Source of the DNA: Aerococcaceae bacterium DSM 111176
Lineage (GTDB): Bacteria; Bacillota; Bacilli; Lactobacillales; Aerococcaceae
Direction: 5' to 3'
Assembly (NCBI GenBank): GCA_015863215.1
Contig: JACBXN010000045.1
Coordinates: 31,266 to 95,265, forward strand
DNA length: 64,000 nucleotides
Part shown: positions 17,204 to 24,286 of the stretch, one piece after another
Layout of the letters: each line of letters starts with the position of its first letter
Position numbering within the stretch: the first letter of the stretch is position 1
Program-made: the position numbers and the translations under genes
The notes under the pieces: generated by a model
What the model was told of the DNA's origin: nothing
The model's database searches: none
What the model saw: only the letters and a program-made list of their open reading frames with translations

Positions 17204-17677
17204 GTATACCGAAGAGGCGCGGGAAGAGTTAACTTAATAATTTGCGGAATACAGCCATAATTTTCCCGTGGGAAAAAGGGATTTTGGCGTAGCTACTAAG
17301 GCTGTTGGCACTTTAGTGCCTTACAGACTTGTATGCGTAATAAATTTACTTTTATAAATAACCACCAATTAATATAAATATAGTTCATATTGTGAAAACA
17401 AGCCGAGCTTAGAATACCTTGGCGCAAAGCGCTTAGGTATTCTCTAGCCAAAATAGTCCGAAATAACCGCAGCTAAATCTGCAATAAATCAAGATCTAAG
17501 TTAATCTGAATTTTTGGAAATTCATTTAACTGCAGATTTTCCAGCATGTAAGCTTGTAAAGTTGCTAAAGCAACAACAAGCTCAGCAGGTTATGGAGGCG
17601 TCCCCCACGGAGAAAATTATGAGCTGTATGTAGCAAATTCACTACAAACTATAATCGCCCGCGCCTCGCAGGTATAC
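17204..17677 (+). repeat. Nested palindromic element A2
   Basis: Outer stem GTATACC-gaa-GAGGCGCGGG / CCCGCGCCTC-gca-GGTATAC. It encloses a complete A-type element (17239-17640) with ends AATTTGCGGAATACAGCCATAATTTT and its complement. Inner modules: CGTGGG-aaaaa..., GGCACTttAGTGCC, AGAATACC..tt-GGCGCaaaGCGC..GGTATTCT, GCAGATTT/ GCAGATTTT pieces and AAGCTTGT..GTTGCTaaAGCAAC..ACAAGCT. Confidence 0.8.
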
Positions 17678-17762
17678 GGTAAGGAACCCCATCATTTGAC
17701 TAACCCAAACCAATTTGTGACAATATCAATAACTAATAAAACCAAAGAAAGGACCAACCCCC

Positions 17763-18509
17763 ATGACACAAAACATAACCAAACTCCAACAAGCCCTTAA
17801 CCAATCACAAAACATCGTCTTCTTCAGTGGCGCCGGTATGTCCACCCAAAGCGGCATCCCAGACTTCCGCTCATCCGACGGCATCTTCATGCAAGAGACA
17901 GGCCACAAATATACACCCGAACAAGTCATCTCGTACTCATTTTTCAAACAGTACCCAGAAATTTACTTTGACTTTCATTTCAACAACCTCGTCTATCAAG
18001 ACGCAGAGCCAAACGAAGGGCACAAATTCATTGCCGACCTGGAAAAAACAGGCAAACACGTCGCAGTCGTCACCCAAAACATTGATGAACTACACCAAAA
18101 AGCCGGATCACAAGAAGTCTACGAACTACATGGCAACGTCATGGACAACTACTGCACAAAATGCCAGACATATTTCACAATCGATCAACTACAAAAAGAC
18201 GATCAAGGCGTCCCACGTTGCCCACACGACAACGGCATCGTCCGCCCAAACATTGTCATGTACGAAGAACAACTTGACCAAAACACAGTCAAAGGCGCAA
18301 TCCAAGCCATCAAACAAGCCGACATGCTCGTCATTCTCGGCACATCACTCATCGTTTACCCTGCAGCAGGATTCGTCCAATACTTTGAAGGGGAGCACTT
18401 AGCAGTGATCAACAAAACCCCCATTAAAGTCAACAACCAACAAGAAGTCCTCGCATTCGAAGACACCATCGACAACATCTTCGGCCAATTAGAGATCGAA
18501 GGTAGATAA
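17763..18509 (+). CDS. cobB: NAD-dependent protein deacylase, Sir2 family
   Basis: 248 aa. Removes acyl groups from lysines using NAD, releasing nicotinamide. Rossmann core motifs: SGAGMSTQSGIPDFR (about 22-36), TQNIDELH (104-111), catalytic His123 (ELHGNV). The small zinc module has Cys131 and Cys134 (YCTKC) and Cys153, but the fourth ligand position is Asp156 (CPHD instead of CPxC). Start ATG follows AAAGGACCAA. The next gene begins 2 bp after its stop, so the two form an operon. Codons end mainly in C or A, unlike the EPS genes. Confidence 0.93.
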   Translation: MTQNITKLQQALNQSQNIVFFSGAGMSTQSGIPDFRSSDGIFMQETGHKYTPEQVISYSFFKQYPEIYFDFHFNNLVYQDAEPNEGHKFIADLEKTGKHVAVVTQNIDELHQKAGSQEVYELHGNVMDNYCTKCQTYFTIDQLQKDDQGVPRCPHDNGIVRPNIVMYEEQLDQNTVKGAIQAIKQADMLVILGTSLIVYPAAGFVQYFEGEHLAVINKTPIKVNNQQEVLAFEDTIDNIFGQLEIEGR

Positions 18510-18511
18510 AT

Positions 18512-19132
18512 ATGTTTTACCAAGATTTCACCAAAACAACCGACGAAATCGCCCGAGAACTCCTCGGATACCGACTCGTCCACGAAACGGCAGAAGGCGT
18601 CGCATCGGGGTGGATCGTCGAAGTCGAGGCATACCTCGGCGCAGAAGACAAGGGCGCCCACACGTATAACGGCCACCGCACCCCGCGCGTCGAAGCGATG
18701 TACATGGACGCCGGCCACTTTTACATTTACCAAATCCGCGGCCACCACTCGATCAACTTCGTCACCCAACCCGCAGGCGTCGGCCAAGGAGTCCTCATCC
18801 GCGCCCTCGAACCCGACGACGGCATCGACCTCATGCACGCCCGACGAGGCGGCCAAACCGGCTACAACCTCACCAACGGCCCCGGCAAACTCTGCCAAGC
18901 CCTCGCCATCGACAAAACCCACTACGGCACCCCCGCCACCCAATGCCCACTCTACATAGACTTTTCAAGGAAAAGGAAGGCACACACCATCGAAACCAGC
19001 CCAAGGATCGGCCTCAGCACTAAAGCCCAAGAATGGCAACAAGCCCCCCTCCGATTCACAGTCCAAGGCAACCCCTGGACCTCCCACTTCAAAGGCAAAC
19101 CAGCCGAAAACAATGGGTGGCTTAGTCAATAA
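18512..19132 (+). CDS. 3-methyladenine DNA glycosylase (AAG/MPG family)
   Basis: 206 aa, normal for the bacterial AAG fold. It would excise alkylated and deaminated purines (3-methyladenine, hypoxanthine) from DNA. Visible: the catalytic region IVEVEAYLGAEDKGAHTYNG (about 33-52), the YIYQIRGHHSINFVT stretch with intercalation and base-pocket residues (about 70-84), LIRALEP, and LTNGPGKLCQALAID. GAAGGTAGATAA serves as RBS inside the deacylase end. It is the most C-rich gene of the window. Short degenerate cassette hairpin follows (19145-19162). Confidence 0.92.
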   Translation: MFYQDFTKTTDEIARELLGYRLVHETAEGVASGWIVEVEAYLGAEDKGAHTYNGHRTPRVEAMYMDAGHFYIYQIRGHHSINFVTQPAGVGQGVLIRALEPDDGIDLMHARRGGQTGYNLTNGPGKLCQALAIDKTHYGTPATQCPLYIDFSRKRKAHTIETSPRIGLSTKAQEWQQAPLRFTVQGNPWTSHFKGKPAENNGWLSQ

Positions 19133-19144
19133 AAATTCCACCCA

Positions 19145-19162
19145 GGAGCCGCCAGCGACTCC
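19145..19162 (+). repeat. Single GGAGTCGC-type hairpin (cassette C4 remnant)
   Basis: GGAGCCGC-ca-GCGACTCC followed by TATATTTT, 12 bp after the glycosylase stop. Resembles the first hairpin of the C cassettes and may act as terminator. Confidence 0.5.
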
Positions 19163-19229
19163 TATATTTTAGTCTGTGAAGAGGGGAGAGATGATAGGCT
19201 GGTACACTGATTAGACTTCCCTCAATATT

Positions 19230-19385
19230 GAGTAACAATTATCTGAAATCTATTAGTTGTTCACCGAATCCTATGGTTTTGAATAACAACTCAATCAAAA
19301 TAAAAAGTTATTATTCATATCCTGTGATTTTGAATAACAACTCAACCAAAAACCAAAGTTGTTACCCGTATCCTATAGTTTAATA
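19230..19385. repeat. Phased inverted-repeat array (51-bp period)
   Basis: Units start at 19230, 19281 and 19332, exactly 51 bp apart: GAATAACAACT...AGTTGTTA with a CGTATCCTATAGTTTT-type spacer. Confidence 0.8.
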
Positions 19386-19460
19386 TAATCAATAAAAATG
19401 GAGAGTATCTCTCAGTCCCGCAATTCTGAATAATTATCATAAACAAAGGAGGAGGACACT

Positions 19461-19799
19461 ATGTCTAATAATACAGTCAGAATCATGTTAGACATTTGGG
19501 CAGGACCAATTTGGGGCTGCACTTACGATCAAGAAACAAAAAAATATAACTACCACATGCAAAAACTAGCAGACAATAAACAACTCATGGCCATACACCA
19601 AGAAATCCAAGATTTATACTCGTCATACTACCATTTTGACCACAACGACCAGCCAGTATATTTTGACGAGAAACAAGAGAAGCAGGATAAAACTAAAATG
19701 CTGCTCTTATTTCAACAGCTCCTCAGCATAATCAATAAACTCGATGAAGGTACCTATACGATCGATGACCGTGAAACAGAACGCATCAAAAATTTATAG
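19461..19799 (+). CDS. Small hypothetical protein
   Basis: 112 aa, ATG after AAAGGAGGAGG, an unusually strong RBS. Soluble, helical, with an N-terminal DIWAGPIWGCTYDQETKKYNY stretch rich in Trp/Tyr. I do not recognise it. A small single-gene unit between two 51-bp repeat arrays. Size and context would suit an orphan immunity or antitoxin-like protein, but nothing in the sequence proves that. Confidence 0.6.
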   Translation: MSNNTVRIMLDIWAGPIWGCTYDQETKKYNYHMQKLADNKQLMAIHQEIQDLYSSYYHFDHNDQPVYFDEKQEKQDKTKMLLLFQQLLSIINKLDEGTYTIDDRETERIKNL

Positions 19800-19812
19800 C
19801 CAGAACAAAAAC

Positions 19813-19915
19813 GGATAATAACCCATTAAATATTAATAGTTATTACCCGAATCCTATGGCATTGAGTAACTACTCAACCAAAATGTAAAGTTGTTACTCA
19901 TATCCTATATCAATT
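19813..19915. repeat. Phased inverted-repeat pair (51-bp period)
   Basis: Two units related to the 19230 array; the second-arm motifs (GTTATTAC and GTTGTTAC) at 19839 and 19890 are 51 bp apart. The CGAATCCTATGG / CATATCCTATA spacer is kept. The two arrays flank the small gene 19461-19799. Confidence 0.7.
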
Positions 19916-19947
19916 AAGGAATAAATATCAACGAGATCCTCAAATCA

Positions 19948-19976
19948 TTGTGACTACTTTTTGTTGGTGGTATAAT
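19948..19976 (+). promoter_or_regulatory. Promoter of the nucleotidyltransferase pair
   Basis: TTGTGA, 17 bp, TATAAT: the best-formed classical promoter in the window, 27 bp before the first start. Confidence 0.75.
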
Positions 19977-20002
19977 AACTATACAAGAGAGGAGGAAGTT
20001 TT

Positions 20003-20206
20003 ATGAGTAATAAAATTCAACAAAATAATAAATATAAAACTGAAAAAGTAGAAGTTCCTTTGAAAGAACTCGTCAGGTTTGAAAATTACATGGTAAATCT
20101 TTTTCCTGAATTAAAATCTGGACGGCAGCGCCCAAGAAATCCAAACGAAAAGGAAAAATTAACCGAATGGGCCAAAGGTGATCCAATTGAACTTAACAAA
20201 ATATAA
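20003..20206 (+). CDS. Small basic protein, first gene of a possible toxin-antitoxin pair
   Basis: 67 aa after GAGGAGGAAG. Highly charged, with a LVRFENYMVNLFPELK amphipathic helix (about 25-40) and a basic RQRPRNP turn. Its 3' end overlaps the start of the next gene by 20-29 nt in another frame, so translation is coupled. I do not recognise the family; the role as antitoxin is inferred only from size, order and overlap with a nucleotidyltransferase-like gene. Confidence 0.65.
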   Translation: MSNKIQQNNKYKTEKVEVPLKELVRFENYMVNLFPELKSGRQRPRNPNEKEKLTEWAKGDPIELNKI

Positions 20207-21107
20207 AGAAGCATTTGAAGACTTAATTCACCAACAAAATCAATCAGAAAAACTCTTAATTGCTGCGTCAATAATTCATGAATTATATCAAGAATTACTA
20301 AAAGGTAAAAAAGGGTATACTGATGAAAATTTTGTTGTCGTTGGTGGATTAAGTCTTGATTATTATACAGCGTCAAATTACATCACAGCTGACATTGATA
20401 TCATTATTGATAAAGATAATGATCGAATTTTTCTCGAAACTATGAATACTTTGGGATTTACTAAAAAAGGAAAAGATTGGTACCACAATGATTTAGAAAT
20501 ATTTGTTGAAACGCCATCTCCACCATTCGCAGGAGATTATCAAAAAGTGTCAACTTATGAAATTAAAGAAGGTTACAGAGTCCCAATTCAAGCAAAAGAA
20601 GATATATTTTTAGACCGCCTTCGTGGTGTCGCTCATTGGAACGAACGTAGTTATCTCAGTCAAATACGAATGTTGTTAGAGATTAATGATAAATTTGATT
20701 TCAACTATATTGAAAAATCTCTGGTAGGAGATAAAGAAACAGCAATATATACGAAATTAAAATCCTATTTTATTGATGAAAGTATCCCGAGTTTTGATCA
20801 CATTGAATATACGAAATTGTTCATTGATTTAAAAACAAACGAAATTGATTTTACAGATTATCCCTCTCACAAAACGATAATTTTGAGCGATTGTGTCATC
20901 TTAAAACCTGAAGAGTATTCAAAATTCACAGGCTACGCATATCTTTCTGGATTCATAGGGCAAGCCAAATTAGAGTTTCTAGTGGATGAAAAAACATATT
21001 ATACAAATCGATCCGAAACGGGTTTTATTTTGGACGACATTTACAAAATTGACGACAAACCATGCGACCTCAAAGCTCTCTTGAAAATCCTAAACAACAT
21101 GCTCTAG
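20187..21107 (+). CDS. Nucleotidyltransferase-like protein (possible toxin)
   Basis: 306 aa from TTG at 20187, which has AAAGGTG at 6 nt; a GTG at 20178 would give 309 aa but lacks a site. Residues near 50-75 (VVVGGLSLDYYTASNYITADIDIII) show the GG-x(n)-D-x-D pattern of minimal nucleotidyltransferases (AbiEii, MNT and DUF6036 type). An IQAKEDIFLDRLRG helix near 135, a typical third position in this fold, follows. The last 110 residues form an extra beta-rich domain I do not recognise. Overlaps the 67-aa gene. AT-rich compared with the C-rich genes on either side, which suggests recent arrival. Confidence 0.7.
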   Translation: MNLTKYKEAFEDLIHQQNQSEKLLIAASIIHELYQELLKGKKGYTDENFVVVGGLSLDYYTASNYITADIDIIIDKDNDRIFLETMNTLGFTKKGKDWYHNDLEIFVETPSPPFAGDYQKVSTYEIKEGYRVPIQAKEDIFLDRLRGVAHWNERSYLSQIRMLLEINDKFDFNYIEKSLVGDKETAIYTKLKSYFIDESIPSFDHIEYTKLFIDLKTNEIDFTDYPSHKTIILSDCVILKPEEYSKFTGYAYLSGFIGQAKLEFLVDEKTYYTNRSETGFILDDIYKIDDKPCDLKALLKILNNML

Positions 21108-21267
21108 CCACATAAGGCAGGGCGTGTTTATTTTTCACTTTGGAAATTATTACAATAAAGAGGGCAGTTGAAGAAAATCTGGTATTAAGATTGGAATAAC
21201 TTTAATCACAACCCAAATAATTAGTCCCACCATCCATAAACCACTACCAACAATGGAATAAAATGGT

Positions 21268-21327
21268 GAGTCGCCCAGCGACTCCACCGCTTTTTTAGAA
21301 TGTCGCTTTTAGCCCAGTTAAAAAGCC
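21268..21327 (+). repeat. Multi-hairpin cassette C5 (degenerate)
   Basis: GAGTCGC-cca-GCGACTC then a decayed GCTTTTAGCCcagTTAAAAAGC stem. Preceded by CAATGGAATAAAATGG, close to the outer-stem arm of cassette C2. Confidence 0.6.
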
Positions 21328-21511
21328 TCATTCTTGAACCGCAGTTCATAAATCCTACTAGTATGGTATTGCTACTCACCATCTAGAAATATATCTCCAC
21401 CCACAAAAGAGACCACCACCCCTAATGAAACTACCAACATTAACCCCCTCCCATCCCCAAGAAGTAGGGTGAGTATTGTATTTATACGCTTTATAATCTC
21501 TATCTCACTAA

Positions 21512-21755
21512 GCATACCCCAGAGGCAAGGCCACAACTAACAAAATAATTTGCGCAATACAGCCATAATTTTCCCGTGGGAAAAAGGGATTTTGGCGTAG
21601 CGTAGAACATCTTATTGCGTAGCAATTAGAAGTTCTCTAGCCAAAATAGTCCGAAATAGCCAGAGGCTATGAAGGCGTCCCCCACGGAGAAAATTATGAG
21701 CTGTATGAAGCAAATTCTATACCAACTTTATCAGCACCTTGCCTTGTAGATATGC
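21512..21755 (+). repeat. Nested palindromic element A3
   Basis: Outer stem GCATACC..GAGGCAAGG / CCTTGCCT...TATGC around an A-type core (21547-21717). Core: AATTTGC..AATACAGCCATAATTTT with its complement, GATTTTGGC/GCCAAAAT, AGAAC..CTTATTGCgtaGCAATTAG..GTTCT, and ATAGCC-aga-GGCTAT. It is the shortest and best-paired copy. Confidence 0.8.
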
Positions 21756-21845
21756 GACTTTTAATGAGACTCATTCAAATACAAAACAAAAAAAGAGCAG
21801 TCACCGACTGCTCACAACAAACTATATCCTAAAACTAATGTTTAT

Positions 21846-22634
21846 TTACTCTTCATCCTTAAAAGTCTTATACTCCACACTCAACCCACGCATCACACCA
21901 GGACGCTCAGCAACACGACGCGCCCACTCCATCACATTCTCATACTCATCAACATTCAGAAACTCAGCAGACCCATCATACAAGTCACCCAGCACCAAAC
22001 GCCCATACCACGGCCAAATCGCAATATCCGCAACCGAATACTCATCACCAGCCACAAACGCATTATCATCCAACTGCTTATCAAGTAAATCCAACTGACG
22101 CTTCGTCTCCATCGTAAAACGATTAATCGGATACTCCAACTTCTCAGGCGCATAACTAAAGAAATGACCAAAGCCACCACCCACATAAGGCGCCGCACCA
22201 ATCTGCCAGAACAACCAATTAACCACTTCCGTACGACCCTGAACATCTTCAGGAATCAACGCACCAAACTCATCCGCCAAATACAACAGAATTGAAGCCG
22301 ACTCAAACACACGCAAATCACCCTCAACACCCGTATCCAACATCGCCGGAATCTTCGAATTAGGATTAATCTCAACAAAATCCGACCCAAACTGATCGCC
22401 CTCACCAATATGAATCAAGAACAGATCATAATCCGCCTCAACCCCCAACTCACGCAACTCCTCAAACATCACCGCAACCTTAATCCCATTCGGCGTACCC
22501 AACGAATACACCTGGAAACGCTCCTCACCACGAGGCAAACGCTGCTCAAACCGCGCCCCCGCATCCGGACGATTCCCACTCAAACTCTCGCTCTCATCTT
22601 CCCATTTCCAAACCTCAGGCAATTCATAACTCAC
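21846..22634 (-). CDS. yghU: Glutathione S-transferase, YghU (nu) class
   Basis: 262 aa from GTG at 22634, which has AAAGGAG at 8 nt; an upstream GTG at 22643 overlaps that site. Thioredoxin fold: QVYSLGTPNGIKVAVMFEEL (about 41-60) with the TPNG motif used by this class in place of a catalytic Cys/Ser, then the INPNSKIPAM loop and the ESASILLYLADEF glutathione site. The helical domain carries the SVADIAIWPWYG capping motif. YghU reduces disulfides using two bound glutathiones; nothing else in the window concerns glutathione. Coding strand is G/T-rich. Confidence 0.92.
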   Translation of the reverse strand: MSYELPEVWKWEDESESLSGNRPDAGARFEQRLPRGEERFQVYSLGTPNGIKVAVMFEELRELGVEADYDLFLIHIGEGDQFGSDFVEINPNSKIPAMLDTGVEGDLRVFESASILLYLADEFGALIPEDVQGRTEVVNWLFWQIGAAPYVGGGFGHFFSYAPEKLEYPINRFTMETKRQLDLLDKQLDDNAFVAGDEYSVADIAIWPWYGRLVLGDLYDGSAEFLNVDEYENVMEWARRVAERPGVMRGLSVEYKTFKDEE

Positions 22635-22780
22635 ACAAACCACTCCTTTTCCACCATCATACTACAAAAGTACAGCACCCACCAAACAAACCAACTCCGA
22701 TCCCCATACAGCACTCAACCAAAAAACCACCCCAACCAAAACCACTCACTCAAAATTAGCTATACCCAAATTTCACACCC

Positions 22781-22905
22781 AACAACCAACAAAGTGCAAC
22801 ATGTTCCACCAAATTTTTAAAAACAACCAACAAAAATCCCAAAACTGCAACTTGTTTCACCAAAATCCCCCAAACAACAATCAAAGTGTTACTTGTTTCC
22901 CAACA
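22781..22905. repeat. Phased inverted-repeat array (41 then 51 bp)
   Basis: AACAACC-type units start at 22781, 22822 and 22873: steps of 41 and 51 bp. Closely related to the array at 16941, with which it shares CAACCAACAAAGTG. Confidence 0.75.
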
Positions 22906-23043
22906 CCCACACCAATCCCATCCACCAACATCAATCTCTTACTATTTACTCCCACCCCCAAAGAAGAATTTGATGAATAACTCTCAATTACAATAGAATT
23001 TATCATAATTATTTATCCAACCCTGGATTATTATACAAACCAA

Positions 23044-23221
23044 GCATACCGAAGAGGCCGGGGGCATTCAGCCGCCGTGTCAAAGGACGACTAGCGCATT
23101 GAAGCTGTGTGCCCGAAGGGCACTACAGATCCAATAGCTAGGAGAGTCTGAAGCTCCTCTCGAAGAGAGAGCGGAAGACGGTCCCACGGCAGCATGAATG
23201 CCCCCGGCCTCACAGGTATGC
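23044..23221 (+). repeat. Nested palindromic element B3
   Basis: Outer stem GCATACC/GGTATGC, bulges gaa and aca, second stem GAGGCCGGGGGCATTC/GAATGCCCCCGGCCTC, then GCCGCCGTG/CCACGGCAGC. Inner hairpins GTGCCC-gaa-GGGCAC and CTCTC-gaa-GAGAG, and the CCAATAGCTAGG motif. Confidence 0.85.
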
Positions 23222-23276
23222 GGGCTAAAGCAAAAAAATAGACCCTGACATACCTGCCAAGGCCATACAAAATCAT

Positions 23277-24251
23277 CTATGAGTTCTTATTATCGGAATC
23301 TTTATCATCCGACCCATCAGAATCGTCATCAGAACTATCCTCATCAAGTTCATCAGACTCTCCCTTTCTCCCAAACTCCTCACGCAAATACCTCATAAAC
23401 TCCTCACGCGAAGAAAACTCACCACTCTTAAACAACTTACTCAAAAACCGCGACTGATCCATAAACATACGCTGCACATTAAACACCGTCAACACAGTCA
23501 CCCAAAAATAACGCCCCAACGGAATGGCCACAAACAACCCAACCAGTTCCACCAACAAAATAGGGAACACAGACGCAATCACCAATAACTTAAACCGCGC
23601 ACCAAACTTCAACTGCATCATCGACGGCGCCGAAAACACGCCCATAAAGAATGTCAACAACGCCATCTCAAACACATACATCACCAATGACCCCACAAAC
23701 AGCGTCACAAACGCCGGGATCATCAACTGCGCAATATTGTTATTATAGTAATTCAACAACACTTTCAAATTATTCGGCGTCCGGAACACATCAATCTGTA
23801 ACGGCACCTCCGTCACATTGTCCAACGCACCCACATAAGCCACATTCTCAAACAAGAACAAGCTAATATAAGTATCCGTCGACATCTGTTCCTGCTGCGC
23901 AGCACTCAATGGAATCGAACCATCCTCCGCGTCACGACGCACCGTATCATCAATCACCAACTGGAAATACTCTGACTGATAATACAAAGGCTTCGAACCT
24001 TCCTCAATCTCCAAACGCCCAGTCGCCGACTGTCTAAACTCCGGCACATACTCACTCGCACCAGCGACACTATCGCCAATCCCTTGAACTACCGGCAACA
24101 CAGCCAGTAACCCTGTCAGCGACAATAACAGATTAATGAGTAGAATCACGCCTAAAATTTGTTTTCTATTTAATGAAACGCTCTGCAATGCATAACGTGG
24201 TTGTTTAATACTGGTTTTGAGAATATCAAAAACTACTTTCAAATAATTCAC
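23277..24251 (-). CDS. DUF1189-family membrane protein
   Basis: 324 aa. N-terminal amphipathic start and a first membrane helix near 33-56 (ILGVILLINLLLSLTGLLAVL), an extracellular domain of about 110 residues, then three to four helices between about 175 and 265. The FDILKTSIKQPRYALQS start and the overall pattern match DUF1189 (YvdJ-like), a family without a firm function. The tail after residue 295 is very acidic (DELDEDSSDDDSDGSDDKD). Same direction as, and 35 bp behind, yfhO, so probably co-transcribed. Confidence 0.75.
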   Translation of the reverse strand: MNYLKVVFDILKTSIKQPRYALQSVSLNRKQILGVILLINLLLSLTGLLAVLPVVQGIGDSVAGASEYVPEFRQSATGRLEIEEGSKPLYYQSEYFQLVIDDTVRRDAEDGSIPLSAAQQEQMSTDTYISLFLFENVAYVGALDNVTEVPLQIDVFRTPNNLKVLLNYYNNNIAQLMIPAFVTLFVGSLVMYVFEMALLTFFMGVFSAPSMMQLKFGARFKLLVIASVFPILLVELVGLFVAIPLGRYFWVTVLTVFNVQRMFMDQSRFLSKLFKSGEFSSREEFMRYLREEFGRKGESDELDEDSSDDDSDGSDDKDSDNKNS

Positions 24252-24286
24252 ACCTTTAAATTTATTATTTACCCATCATATCTAAA

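Noticed and set aside
16742..17237. Two rightward open frames in the repeat region
   Set aside because: They run through an inverted-repeat array and a hairpin cassette, lack an RBS and look like no protein.
22410..22820. Rightward 136-codon frame opposite yghU
   Set aside because: Composition is the A/C-rich shadow of the GST gene; the GST frame has clear family motifs.
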